The position numbers and the translations under genes are program-made. From positions 2,232,001 through 2,296,000 of the forward strand of contig CM060731.1 of assembly GCA_030704615.1 (NCBI GenBank): DNA of 64,000 nucleotides, in the 5' to 3' direction. The notes beneath the pieces were generated by a model that saw nothing but the letters and a program-made list of their open reading frames with translations, did not search any database and was not told the DNA's origin. This document shows, piece by piece, positions 22,359-33,030 of the stretch (position 1 is the first letter of the stretch; each line of letters begins with the position of its first letter). Origin of the DNA: Takakia lepidozioides (Eukaryota > Streptophyta > Takakiopsida > Takakiales > Takakiaceae).

Positions 22359-22611
22359 ATAAAGTATTGTGTCAGTGGGACAAAAGACAGGATGTTGCAA
22401 CAGTTCTGACGGCCTGTGAGTACGCAGCCGATGACCAAATATTTCTGAAATAAAGTTTCTGGATTTGAAAATCGTGCCCTGAGGGGGACTTCAAAATCCA
22501 GGAAATGGGTTTGAACTTCATCTCTTACGTATTTCATCATAGACACCAGACATCACAGGTTGTTAGGACTGTTGCAACACTCTGTCTTTTCCCTTTGACA
22601 CAACACTTTAT
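22359..22611. mobile_element. MITE-like foldback element
   Basis: The left arm 22359-22404 (ATAAAGTATTGTGTCAGTGG..., ending TGTTGCAACAGT) matches the reverse complement of 22568-22611 with few mismatches and one small gap. The similarity continues inward for about 15 bp (CTGACGGCCTGTGA against CTAACAACCTGTGA). A second inner inverted pair (CTGGATTTGAA / TTCAAAATCCAG) lies near 22460-22500. There is no coding capacity. Long imperfect terminal inverted repeats around a 160 bp middle fit a MITE or foldback. Confidence 0.7.
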
Positions 22612-22853
22612 GGAGGTCCATTCTCTCCTAGCCTAGAAATCTCCTTATTCATCCAAAGCGGCGATACTCATTCATCGCATAATTTTGCGGCTTAAAGTAC
22701 CGTTAAACCGTTACAATGATAGTTCAGCTAGGGTTAGTTTAGGATGGTGGCCGCATCCTGCCCCTTCATTAAATCTAAGGCTGTGAAAAGGCGCCGCAGG
22801 CTTGGCCTGTCACGCCTCGCCACGCGGCATGCAACAGAAGCTAGGGCTTTTTG

Positions 22854-22860
22854 TATAAAG
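22854..22860 (+). promoter_or_regulatory. Candidate TATA box
   Basis: TATAAAG follows a GC-rich stretch and precedes AT-poorer sequence. It is the best TATA match upstream of the ORF at 23264-24130. It may belong to a degraded LTR or to that ORF. Position and sequence only. Confidence 0.3.
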
Positions 22861-23263
22861 ACGGCGCCCTGACATAGGTCAGGGGCGGTGTACTCGGGTG
22901 TTAGTATATATGTGAAACTGGTGAACAGGCAGTGGATGAGAGTTCATTTGTGTCAGATTCTTGTGTTGATCCTCCTCTCGTGCATCGCTCGCTCTTCTTG
23001 CTTACCCCTTCATTGTAAAAAGTTAGGAAATGAGTATATGCTTCACGCTCGTTTTGTGGTGGAGAGAAGCCGGGTAGCGTATAGACGTTTGGCATAGCAT
23101 TGTTAGGTTGTTCGACAGATTCGCGCACTAATCTTTCTTGCATAGTTGCTCTCTAATCAATCTTGTCTGATGGCGGCTAGCCACCTTGCAACGTTTTCTC
23201 CTGCTGCTGCGTTTTTGCTTTCTTACCCTGCTCATTGTGTTGTGTTGCAGGTAGATAGCCTCA

Positions 23264-24130
23264 GTGCGTAGTACTAGTTGTGTAGCACGTAGAGAGGGAG
23301 AGAGTCTTTCGGTGCAGGTTGATTTGGTGTTTGCGATTGAGACTAACCCTGCCTTGACGGTGTCGACTGATCCTACTACTGCTAACCCTACTAATCGTGC
23401 GCTGCTTGGCATTGTTGCCTCGCCAGTGTCACCTCTGCGTGAGCCTAGCACTAATGGTCCCAGTCTTGTCGTGCATTTGAATTCATCTAGCCCTAGATAT
23501 GATGCTGATATGAATGAGGCAGAGACCTGGTCACCGAGAGACGAGAGGTTGCCCAGCTCTTTAGATAGTTGCAATCCAGAGTATTATAATTTTGACAATT
23601 TTTACGATCCAGGTCCTGATTACGTTTGCCCGAGAGAACGACAGAGGGAGTTTGAGAGGGACATTGAACGTTCTCGAGAGTATGATGAATCGTTAGGTGA
23701 GTTGCTTCCAGAAGATGTTAACTGCCTTGAGAGGTTTGAGGAGTCTGTTCGAGAGGATGCTCGTCGTTTGAACAGTCATCACGAGGCGATCTTTGCCCAA
23801 CCAGGAGCAAGCTCTGATTTTGGCAGACAAAGTGCGTTGTGCCAGACCCGAGCTATTGTGGCTGTCAGGAACTCCCTACGCTTGCGGCCAGAAGTTTTCA
23901 AAGCTTACCTTCTTCACCATCGGCAGTTAGCCTGGGAAGCTCTGGGCCTACACCTACCTCTGTCCATCCGTCGTGAGTCGGGCCTGTGGCAGACCTCTGA
24001 ACAAGCGGAAGGTTCTTGGCTGTCGCTGTTGCTGAAGGCTCTGGTGCCTTGCTTCTACGGGCTCTTCGATTTCATTCTAGAGTTTGTCGGTGCAAACCCA
24101 CGACCGTCGATCTGGTGGATGGTCTCGTAG
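23264..24130 (+). CDS. Orphan ORF of unknown function
   Basis: The frame is open for 289 codons but its first ATG is at 23510, which gives 206 residues. The upstream open part may be joined to an earlier exon: TGTTGCAG at 23243-23250 is a good acceptor. The product is acidic in the middle, with a charged RERQREFERDIERSREYDES stretch, and hydrophobic at the end (LLLKALVPCFYGLFDFILEF). No domain is recognised. The frame stops where gypsy element A begins, so it may be a gag-like or 5' part of a retroelement rather than a host gene. Confidence 0.4.
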   Translation: MRSTSCVARREGESLSVQVDLVFAIETNPALTVSTDPTTANPTNRALLGIVASPVSPLREPSTNGPSLVVHLNSSSPRYDADMNEAETWSPRDERLPSSLDSCNPEYYNFDNFYDPGPDYVCPRERQREFERDIERSREYDESLGELLPEDVNCLERFEESVREDARRLNSHHEAIFAQPGASSDFGRQSALCQTRAIVAVRNSLRLRPEVFKAYLLHHRQLAWEALGLHLPLSIRRESGLWQTSEQAEGSWLSLLLKALVPCFYGLFDFILEFVGANPRPSIWWMVS

Positions 24131-24169
24131 GAAGCAGTTTGAGTGTGCACCCCGATCGAGCCTATCAAG

Positions 24170-25303
24170 ATTCAGATGACAAGGTGATGCCCGGGTGGGA
24201 GGTGTTGTTATGGATCGAGATTCAGTCTGAATTCGATGAAGACCGGAAACAATATCCAGAAAGTACAGCATGGAGAAGAGAAAAGAGCTTACACCAGAAG
24301 GTAAGCAAGGCCATAGCCCAAGTACAAAAAGGAACACAAATACCTTCTGGAGATCCAACTCCAGATAATCAAATCAGACCAACCACAAAGAACCCAAATG
24401 AGACCACGGAGACAGCATTGGCTGAAGTAATATACCAGACCAAGACACAAATCACAATTGGATAATTATTGAAAATTGCCCCACACTGCAATAAAACATT
24501 ATTTCAGGCAATTGAAGCATTGACCGTTATTACTCGGGAGACCGTGGTTAACACAGGCCCAATCTCACCACGATTGGGGAAGTCAGACTCTCACGATCAA
24601 GAAAGGAGCAGAACAAATCATTATCACCACGAAACAACGAGGTACAATTCCACAAGAGAAACGACCTTGCATAGTGGAAGAGTATGACTGGTCTAGTGGA
24701 CTGTCGGATGAAGAAGAAGCTACAGTGTATGCAGCGCATCCACAGTTAGAACCCATTGGACAACTAGTGGTCAAGCATACCACGACAATACGGTGCCACA
24801 TGGTGAACACCCAAGGAGAAACAAGCACACCAATAACAGAAGATCCTGAGGAAGAAGCTATGGACACACCTCAGCACCCCGCACAGTTCTATCAAGAAAA
24901 AAAAAAAAAAAAAAAACATTAGCATCAGTGAAGTACCTGCCACGATTGCTACCATCGGACAGGAGATTGCCGGATGGACAGTGACGGAAGAAACTCAATT
25001 GATTCAAGTGAATCTGGGAACAGTGGAAGAACCACATATAATACGAATAATTGTTGGCCTTGAAGAATCATTTTACAAGAAGCCACTGCACTATTCATTG
25101 AATACAAAGATGTATTCGCTTGGAACTACAAAGATTTGAAGGGCATACCTCCCAAAATTTGTCAACACCGGATTGAGTTGGAAGTTGACACCAAACCAGT
25201 TCGTCAAAACCGATACAGAATGAACCCCAACTATGCAGCTAAGGTTTGGGAAGAAATCAAGAAATTACTAGATGGAGGATTCATATACCCAGTAGAGACC
25301 TTG
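24170..25303 (+). pseudogene. Gypsy element A: end of gag-pol linker to start of RT, decayed
   Basis: The sequence parallels element 2 from WRREKSLHQKVSKAI (element 2 has WRDEKELHKEVADTI) through LAEVIYQTKTQITIG and into the pre-RT block with CQHRIELEVDTKPV (25155-25200). The aspartic protease block is missing. Stops and frame changes are frequent, and a run of 20 A interrupts at 24897-24916. Similarity to RT stops near 25303 in the middle of the first RT block (GGFIYPVET). Confidence 0.7.
24897..24916 (+). repeat. A20 homopolymer in element A
   Basis: Twenty A residues in a row inside otherwise coding-like sequence. It may be a poly(A) relic of a small retro-insertion or simple slippage. 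Confidence 0.8.
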
Positions 25304-25994
25304 GGGGGTGCACTCTTTATAAAATGTCTGTATCACGTGCGTTCGCCGCCTAATAAAAAAACCTCCTGTATACAGGTCCTTGGATCATTTATACCCCCTC
25401 TGTACATACATTTTGAAGATTATAAAACCCCCTCCTGTAAACATATAGAAATTTGTAATTTTTTTTTAAATTACCGCCTTCTGTATGTATATTTTCCTTT
25501 TCAATAATTAAAAAATACCTCAAATATGTATATGTATGTTTTTATATTATATCAAGTTTATTCATTTAAAAATAGAATAAAATCTAATTAATTAATTAAA
25601 AAAATCTGTTTGCCCTCGATAAAACTTGTTGTGGAATCTCACTTTGAACAATAATCAGATGCAGAGAGGAAAGGGACATTGTCAATGCCCGATGTGCAAG
25701 AGGCCTGAAGAAAGTTTCCATTTTCTGATATACAGTCCTGGGTATTTCCATCAGAGAGTGACCCTCTTGAAGACCATCAAGACCTAGTCACTGCACCTCT
25801 GTTCATCAACTAGGACAGTTTCTGAACTTGTTCTACAGTTTCACCTTCGCAAGGTCCAATTATGTTCAAAACCTACTGTTGAGAATTCCTCTCCAAAAAG
25901 AGATTTCGTGCGCCTTTGTTGCCACTGTTGGAGTCCAACCTGACTCGCAGCTGACAGAGTTCAATACATTCAATTAGGTGACAAGCATTTCATT
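25304..25994. other. AT-rich part of the sequence replacing RT in element A
   Basis: The sequence changes sharply at about 25303 from gypsy RT to AT-rich DNA with irregular repeats of CCCTCCTGTAAACAT type (25360-25445) and long T and A runs. On the minus strand this is downstream of the PPR-DYW stop, so 25600-25994 could be the 3' UTR of that pseudogene. No gene is seen. Confidence 0.4.
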
Positions 25995-26705
25995 TCACCA
26001 ATACTCCCCACATGAACAAACACCATTTTGGAAGTGGTGAAAGCGGTTTGCATCCCGTACAACAATCTCTTGCTTAGCTATCTTTGAGATGAATTTGGTG
26101 GTTGTGTGGCAATCACCACACATCCGAAGATTCCTGATGATCCCCAAAGACATCCCAGAGGGTGTGTTGATAAGCCCAAAAACAATGGCCAGCTTCTCAT
26201 TGTGGTGGCAAAGAGACGATTCTTTAAGCTCTTCCTCAACATCATGCAATGCAAAGCGGGCTTCACCCCTTCGCACATCATTTGCTCATAGGTCTCCAAA
26301 GCCTCCATCCCGCGCCCTTGCTGTGCATATCCTGCAATCATCGCACTCCACGACAGCACATCTCGTTCAGCCATACCGTCGAACACTCCCTTCATACATG
26401 TCCACGAGGGTATTGTTCATAATGACATTTGATACAATTGCAAATCTGACAATGTCGCCATGGACCTCTTTGCCCTTTTCCAGAGCTGACAGGCTTGCAC
26501 ACGCATTGCAAATGTACACAAACGTGATGTGGTCGGGCTTCACCCCTTCCCCCATCATTTGATCATAGGTCTCCAAAGCCTCCATACCACATCCCTGCTG
26601 TGCATACCCTGCAAGCACCGCACTCCACGACACCACACCTCGTTCAGCCATGGAAACTCCCTTCGCATCCTTAATGCACCCACATTTGGCATACATGTCC
26701 ACCAG
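25995..26705 (-). pseudogene. PPR-DYW pseudogene fragment in antisense within element A
   Basis: On the minus strand the fragment contains two PPR units with WSAVLAGYAQQGCGMEALET and WSAMIAGYAQQGRGMEALET, each with LVDMY and E(G)VKPD. It then jumps from GVKPA to the C-terminal half of a DYW deaminase domain: HNEKLA (HxE type), CGDCH, RDANRFHHF, and the final CSCGEYW. The repeat region between them and the first part of the DYW domain are deleted. Frames shift at least twice. Complete proteins of this class bind organellar RNA and edit C to U. This copy cannot. Confidence 0.85.
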
Positions 26706-26715
26706 GGGAGTGTTC

Positions 26716-27132
26716 AGAATAGTTTTAGCTCAGAACGTGACAGACACAATAGATTCACCAATCTATTATGCAAGCAGATTGCTGACATTCGTTGAAAAGA
26801 ACTATAGCACCACAGAAAAGGAGGCATTGGCAATGATTTATTCTGTTCAGAATTTTTGGCATTATTTACTTGGCAATCGCTTTAAGTTTATTGTTGATCA
26901 TCAGGCTTTGGTTCATTTGGCAAATCGACCACTAGCTAGTGGCAGGGTTGCTCGATGGTTATTACTTCTTCATGAATATGATTTCGAGGTTGTTCATAAG
27001 CCTGGAAGATTACATGTTACAGCAGATCATCTGTCAAGACTTACTACTGGAGAACCAGCAACAGGAATAGAGGATCAACTTCCCGATGCATTTTTGTTTG
27101 CTGTTCAACCAGAACCACAAAAAGAAAGATAG
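26716..27132 (+). pseudogene. RNase H region of gypsy element A
   Basis: An open frame reads VLAQNVTDTIDSPIYYASR, NYSTTEKEALAMIYSV and a FIVDHQALVHL segment, then ARWLLLLHEYDFEVVHKPG and the ADHLSRL tail. This is the standard Ty3/gypsy RNase H with the catalytic E of EALA and D of VDHQ. It is the best-preserved piece of element A. It begins abruptly beside the PPR pseudogene, so the first catalytic Asp and most of RT are missing. Confidence 0.85.
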
Positions 27133-27191
27133 ACCCTCTAGACGCTCTGGGAGTATTCCAAGGAGACTATGACCTTCCAGACTCGCTTAAG

Positions 27192-27413
27192 TTGATGGAT
27201 GACATAGATGAAGAAGAAGACTCATCAGATAAAGACGAACCCCTTGTAGAAGGACCAATTATTGAGGAAGAGTCAGATCCAGAAGAAGAAGATGACAAGG
27301 AAAACAAGGAGCCAAATGATCAAGAATTGGCCAATATTAGCATTGGAACTTATGCAGTCACCAAGGAGGAACCAGAAGACATTCGAAATCAAGATCAAGA
27401 TCCAGATGATTGA
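27192..27413 (+). CDS. Acidic linker between RNase H and integrase of element A
   Basis: A 74-codon open frame very rich in Asp and Glu, with EEEDSSDKDEPLVEGP and a DPEEEDDKENKEPND run. It lies where gypsy elements have the connection between RNase H and the integrase zinc domain. It has no known catalytic role. Confidence 0.45.
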   Translation: MMDDIDEEEDSSDKDEPLVEGPIIEEESDPEEEDDKENKEPNDQELANISIGTYAVTKEEPEDIRNQDQDPDD

Positions 27414-27699
27414 CAATGGCCAATCAAATACTATCTGAACACAAGAAAATGTCCTGAAGACTACACCAAAGATGACAGGAGAAAGCTTTTAATGAAAAGC
27501 AAGCCATACACAATTATCAGAGGTATTCTGTACAAAAAAGGAATTGATTCTATAATGAGAAGATGTGTGAACAAAGTGTCCAATGTTTTATGTCAGAATA
27601 ATCATTTTGGAACACCCCAAAAATACAATGATAAATTAAAAATGGTCCAGAAAGAAATGACACAGTTGTAACTACAAGCCAAAACAGTGATCCAAGAAT

Positions 27700-28340
27700 T
27701 ACATGAAGGAATGGCAGGAGGACACTTCAGTTCAGACCTGACAACAAAGAAGATATTACTAGCTCAGGTTACTGGTGGCCTACTATTTTCGGAGACACTT
27801 ATGAACACTGTGGCCAACAGTGTGATGTTTGGCAGAGAATGGGACCAGTAGAAAGAACTGGAAAATGAGCGATGCACCCAATATTACCAACAGAGCCATT
27901 TCAGCGTTGGGGGCTAGACTTCATGGGACCCATTAAACCTCCAGCAAGATATACACAGAACCAATACATTTTCATAGCCACTCATTACACTACCAAGTGG
28001 GTAGAGGCCAAGGCATTAAGAGACAACACTGCCAAGTCAACAACCAGTTTCTAAAATGAGAACATCATCACACGATTCGGTTGTCCACTAGAGTTTGTCA
28101 GTGATCAAGGATCACATTTTATGAATGATGCCATAAAAAGCCTGACAGAGGAGTTCATGATTGTGCACCACAAAGAGTACCGCTTATTACCCTCAGGGTA
28201 ATGGCCAAGCAGAATCTACCAACAAGATTTTGTGCACTATCTTGACTAAGATAGTGAATGCCAATCGCACAGATTGGGACACCCAAATGAACACGGCACT
28301 ATGGGCATTCATGACATCATACAAGGTGACCACGAAACAT
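27700..28340 (+). pseudogene. Integrase zinc domain and core of gypsy element A, decayed
   Basis: Pieces in several frames match integrase: HEGMAGGHFSSDLTTKKILL (zinc domain), [13 protein letters not shown] with the first catalytic Asp (about 27905-27950), [12 protein letters not shown], then FVSDQGSHF with the second Asp, and AYYPQGNGQAE with the catalytic Glu (about 28180-28215). Stops and shifts between them exclude a working enzyme. Confidence 0.75.
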
Positions 28341-29817
28341 GGTGTATGGAGCAGAAGCACTGATACCAATTGAATGTATGGTACCCACACTACGAACCTC
28401 GACTCATGAACGATGGGGTCTGGAGGAATCACTGCAAGTCAGGGAACATGAATTATTCCACTTGGAAGAAGTTCGAACAGACGCTGCAGATAACATGGCA
28501 CAAATTCAAGAGCAGCGGAAAAAGAGAGTATCAGAAGGGAAAGTAAAATCTTTCCAAGATGGAGAAATAGTTTTATGGCTACCAAAGATCAAGAAGATTA
28601 AACTGGGGGGGAAGTTGAAAATGCCATGGATGGGGCCTTTTCAAATAAAAAAGGTACATGATAATGGATCTGTTGATTTACAGATCCTGGAACAAGAATT
28701 CGTGGGACGAATAAACATCAACAAGTTAAAGGGCTATAAGGGGATACACGACCGAGCCCTCATCCATGATTTATATGCCAACGAAGAAGATCAAATGATA
28801 GATGAAGAACGAGAAAGCTCCAGCGCTTTCTACATCCATCACGACACCACGGTGAATCAGCAAGTATTGAAAAAGGTGGCAATACGAATTCAGGGCACAG
28901 CCGCTTTACGACCACCACGAATTTGGAGCATGGCATTACCGCCGCTTATACCGTACGGAGAACTGTGGCCATCACGCATGCCCTACAGAAAACACCAACG
29001 AAAGAGAATCAAGCACATCCAGAAAAAGGATGAGATCCATCCAAAACCGTTACCAGAAGCCAAGTGCTTCTTGGTAAGTGTGGGCCTGGCAATTAAAGCT
29101 AACTGCGCTTTAAAACCAGGTGGACAGCTCATCAAAATTACCTCCACAGGAACTTCTCGGGAAAAGCAAACGAAAGCCCAAAAGGCAAAACCCCTACTTA
29201 AACCCCGAAAGGCGTTCTACATTTCCTCTTCCGCGAACTGGAAATTGCTGTATACACAAGTTCCAGTGCGCTTTATACTGCTGTTGATACAGGAATTGAT
29301 GATTCAATTCCTTACAACAAGAGCAAGACTAAGGGAAATGGCAGGCATTAAGCGGAAGACACCAGGCCCTTATGCGCACGTGGGATTCAAGATCAGTCCA
29401 GCCTTGAGGAGGATTGAGCAAGATGCAGAAACGCAGGAAATACTCGACAGTCTTGGCCTGCGGTATTTCATCAATACCCTGGATTGGAATCTCAAACACG
29501 ACAAGCTATGCAGGGAGTTCTTGGAGAATTACAACACCAATACTCGGGCCACCAACATTCGCAACACACAGATATTACTGATGGAGCAGTACCTAGCAGA
29601 GGTGTTTCATCTTCCCAATCAAGACGTCCCAGCGCACAGCAGCAAACTACCTAGGTTTACCATCACATATCTGTTTAAAGATCTCACGCAAGCGGATCAG
29701 GGCTACACATGTAGTCAAAGCAAAAATCCAGGCTTTCAGAAGAGAAGTCCAGTGCTTAGCACGTTGCTTTGCCTTAGGCAAAACCATAGCTATTGCACTA
29801 ATGAACTGCTCAACTAG
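28341..29817 (+). CDS. Integrase C-terminus fused in frame to the 3' extra ORF (element A)
   Basis: One open frame of about 490 codons. It starts with the integrase tail (a HELFHLEEVRTDAADNMAQI segment) and the SH3-like C-terminal domain (DGEIVLWL, then MPWMGPFQIKKVHDNGSVDL). It continues with no stop into a region not found in ordinary gypsy pol: a basic part, then SLGLRYFINTLDWNLKHDKL and LLMEQYLAEVFHLPN. The last block has a counterpart in element 2 (LRLEGLQSKDWTLHHRQYM, then PLYLQQLFELPSG). The function of the extra part is unknown. Confidence 0.65.
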
Positions 29818-29928
29818 GTGTTGATTTGCCTCAACGGGCAAATCGTGAATTGGGCAGGGTTCTTACTGAAGAAGCTGATCTAAGAATTAACCCAACTGAC
29901 AAAGAAGAAAAACCAGTCGACAACAACC

Positions 29929-31038
29929 ATGGTAACTCCCCTACTTCTGCAAATGATCCGACACACCGTGCATTTGACACCAGAAGAGCAAGCAACATTA
30001 GGAGTCATGCAGCGGGCACACACGGTGGAGGAGGAAGGAAGCGAGATGGCATCAGGGCAAGATGAGGAAGAACAACCATTGGAGGGAGAGGGCGAACTTG
30101 CAAAGAGGGCCCGAATCGACGAAGTGACAATGAGCGCAATGGTAGAAGACCTCTTCAACTCGACGGCTGATTATACACTGCAGAGAGAAAGAGAGAATCA
30201 ACAGCCAGAAGGAGGGGACAAGCAGCAAGCCAATGAAGTGACACCTATGGAAATTGCCACTGCCAACACAGAAATCCAGCAGACAACACTTGCAGAGGTC
30301 GCACAACCAGCCATAGTTGTGCAGCAACAGCAGGTGGTACAAGCAACACAAGGTCAGCAGCAGCAAGACAATAATTCTAATTTGGAATTATTACTCTCAC
30401 AACAGCAGGTCCTAGACACAACAGCATGGGACACAGGATTGGAGGAAACCCCAACAAACGCAATTCTCCAGGCAATACACACCTTAAGCCAGACAACATT
30501 CAAGATGAACAAGGCCAAAGATTACATAAGCCCGGAGAACCTTCCAATGATTATGGATCACCTCAAAGAAAAGCACCAGAGGGAACTTGCAGCAACACGT
30601 ACTATTTGTAACCATGAGGTTACAATTGCAGCTTTGGAGGCAAACGCAGAAACTGGAGACACAACATGTACAGGCAGATCTCGATGCAGAGAGAGAGAGA
30701 GAGAGAGATCCAGAGCCATGGAGGAGGAAGTAGTAACCCTCAAAAAGCAGCTTCACGAGACTAAGTCACAAGCAAACAAAATTATGGAAAACAATACTAT
30801 ACTACTGAGAGAGAGAAAAAAGACAGAGAATAGGCTATTCACAGCCACTACAGAGAGGGACATTGCCCTAGGCAATGAACAAGAATGGAAGCAGCAGCTG
30901 GAGAAGCTGACACTTCAAGCAGGACTGGACGCAGCAGATGCAGCCTTAGCACGGGCATGGCTAAATGAAGAAACTCAACACGACAATGTTGCAGCAGATG
31001 AAGGGCCAATTGGCAAAATTGGTGACAGATATTCATGA
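29929..31038 (+). CDS. Extra ORF, coiled-coil part (element A)
   Basis: A 370-codon open frame. The N-terminal 100 residues are acidic. The middle is Gln-rich (for example VVQQQQVVQATQGQQQQ at about 30315-30365). The second half is a long charged coiled coil with a tract of RERERERS and then LKKQLHETKSQANKIMENN. The ATG at 29929 follows the previous ORF by about 110 bp. Element 2 has the same arrangement in broken frames (46380-47240). A gag-like or scaffolding role is only a guess. Confidence 0.55.
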   Translation: MVTPLLLQMIRHTVHLTPEEQATLGVMQRAHTVEEEGSEMASGQDEEEQPLEGEGELAKRARIDEVTMSAMVEDLFNSTADYTLQRERENQQPEGGDKQQANEVTPMEIATANTEIQQTTLAEVAQPAIVVQQQQVVQATQGQQQQDNNSNLELLLSQQQVLDTTAWDTGLEETPTNAILQAIHTLSQTTFKMNKAKDYISPENLPMIMDHLKEKHQRELAATRTICNHEVTIAALEANAETGDTTCTGRSRCRERERERSRAMEEEVVTLKKQLHETKSQANKIMENNTILLRERKKTENRLFTATTERDIALGNEQEWKQQLEKLTLQAGLDAADAALARAWLNEETQHDNVAADEGPIGKIGDRYS

Positions 31039-31432
31039 GGAATACCTGCCACCAATTCCAGAGCAAGAAGAATTAGTGGATGAGGATGAGCAGGAGGAAC
31101 AAGACCACGAACAAGGACATGAAGCACAAATTCAATCAACAACAACAACACCAGCACAAACCCCACCAGCAATACAACCACCACAGCTTCAACAGACACC
31201 GGTACAAGCCACAGCAGGGCCATCCACACAAGAGATAAACCCCCTCCCATTGCCAAGCATTCTTGTGGCATCGACTTCAATAGCAGTGGATGATTTTCAA
31301 ATGATGCCATGCAAACAGGATGGGGAGTGGCTAAAGTATTCAGAGGAATACTTTAAGACGATGATAGTCCCAGCCCACCAAATTCCAGAAATGGTGGAGA
31401 AGGTATTCAAGGCCTTAACCCCCTGCAAGTAA
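30965..31432 (+). CDS. Extra ORF, continuation (element A)
   Basis: In the next frame, overlapping the coiled-coil ORF, the reading continues with QMKGQLAKLVTDIHEEYLPP, an acidic run and a Pro/Gln/Thr-rich linker. It then reads WLKYSEEYFKTMIVPAHQIP. The last piece matches element 2 (an EYSRAMIMPFNQIPIVLDL segment, 47475-47530). A one-base shift separates it from the previous ORF. Confidence 0.5.
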   Translation: MKKLNTTMLQQMKGQLAKLVTDIHEEYLPPIPEQEELVDEDEQEEQDHEQGHEAQIQSTTTTPAQTPPAIQPPQLQQTPVQATAGPSTQEINPLPLPSILVASTSIAVDDFQMMPCKQDGEWLKYSEEYFKTMIVPAHQIPEMVEKVFKALTPCK

Positions 31433-31509
31433 TTGGGCCAATTGCATTTGCTCAATCAAATGCTCATACCTTCGAGATATAAGATGAGGCCACTGGGCAA
31501 GGAGGAAAC

Positions 31510-31953
31510 ATGGTCAGGGCAAAATTGGTAGAATTCTGGCGCCAAGCTCCCCTGGAATATAAGGAACTGGTAGCTTACATGTGGGCAGTGGGACAGTTGA
31601 AGATCAACCCAACCCCAGCAGTGGATGTAGTAATGGGCTGCCCAAACTTTTCTATTGGCAGCTACTTGTACAGGATATTCGTCACACTGAGGGGAAGCTG
31701 GCAGCGGTATGAGAGTATTGACAAGGATACTCACTGGGAATTACCCAAATTCCATCCACCAGAGAGAGTCTCGGGCACTTCAGCATATATAAACAGACCA
31801 CTGTATGCTGAAGCATGGCGCCAGGCAAAGGATCATTTCACACTGTTGGTACTGGATAAAGGCCGCCCCTTCAAGGAGACAAGGACACAGGCAGTTAACT
31901 GGTTAATGTGCAGCAGGGCGACCAAAGACATCATCCTTCAAATTTATGCTTAG
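31510..31953 (+). CDS. Extra ORF, C-terminal globular part (element A)
   Basis: A 147-codon open frame with EFWRQAPLEYKELVAYMWAV, the IGSYLYRIFVTLRG segment, and SAYINRPLYAEAWRQAKDH. Element 2 has matching blocks (EASTMLKELIAFQVVHGFI, then IIGSYLQCHL). It is rich in aromatic residues and clearly folded, but no named domain is recognised. Sequence similarity to element 2 ends near 31953. No LTR was recognised after it. Confidence 0.5.
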   Translation: MVRAKLVEFWRQAPLEYKELVAYMWAVGQLKINPTPAVDVVMGCPNFSIGSYLYRIFVTLRGSWQRYESIDKDTHWELPKFHPPERVSGTSAYINRPLYAEAWRQAKDHFTLLVLDKGRPFKETRTQAVNWLMCSRATKDIILQIYA

Positions 31954-33030
31954 ATGCTTTCAGCTTTGATTTGTCGGGCATTTGGTACACGAAGGAATAC
32001 CGTATGACCACGTCCCTCGACAAATCAACTTAGTTGTTCACACCACTTGTTGACAACATGGGCGTCAATAGCGTAGGTGGCGCATGCTCAAAAGAGCCAT
32101 TTACAGCCTGCGGTCATTAATGACCGTAGCCTAACTGCCTATGCAACCTAAAAGGTTTGCCAAAAAAGTGGCCCGTGGCCCGTGCTCGTGCTCGTGACTT
32201 GTGGTCGTGTGCCTATCGTGGTACACGGCTCACGGCCCCTTACTAATCCTCCTACTAGTAAAGCCTATGCTACCGTGGCCGTGTGATATCGTGGTTCACG
32301 GCCCACGGCTGCTACACTACCCACTACTGCTCCCGTGGATATCCCCCCCCCCCCCCCCTCTCTTTTGAAATTGTGTCCGCACAATTTCGTCAATTTCTGT
32401 ATTTGTTCTGTCGTTACGGGGGAATGTAGGCTGGTGGCATGCCCGTCTGTTGGTTGAGAAGTGCCCTCCATGTTGATGATGGTCTTGGTGGCAGCTTCTA
32501 GTTCATGTTGTCATTACTGTCTGGCGCATCATGTGGCTCGTGTATGGGCCAGCTTTCGTCATCCGGGGTCCAGGTGATACCCCGTCCCTGCGTACCATGT
32601 CAATCTTGGTGGACAGAGTTTCTCGGTAAGTAAGCAGCTCCTCCTTGGTCAGTCTAAGGACTTAAGCAGCAGCATGGATGTTGATTTGTGGAACGGTAGT
32701 GTTCCCACTGCCACTAACGATTACTATGTAATCTTTCTATAGACATACCGTCGGACAGCCTCTGTTGAGTGCCTTGGGAAAATGGGCTGCACTGTTGAAA
32801 ACCCATTTTTCCGCCACAACACCTGCAACAAGCAAATCACACACCTAGCACCCTCCCCTTGACTGATGCATAAGTCTATAGTCCAAGCTAGCAGCTCCCT
32901 TGGCTCTTCGAAGCCTTAGCTCCGCAGCTTCTCTCACTATGTGACCCCTTTACTCTATATATAGGTTCTATCCCACACCAATTGTGTACTCTCTTTACCC
33001 TCTAAGCAATGCAGCGACTCTTTTACTGAT
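31954..33030. other. No gene; CGTGG/CCACG repeats and a C16 run
   Basis: Between 32165 and 32335 there are many CGTGGCC, CACGG and CGTGG motifs in both orientations (for example CCGTGGCCCGTG and TTCACGGCCCACGG), forming imperfect short palindromes. A run of 16 C lies at 32343-32358. No coding region is supported. Confidence 0.45.
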
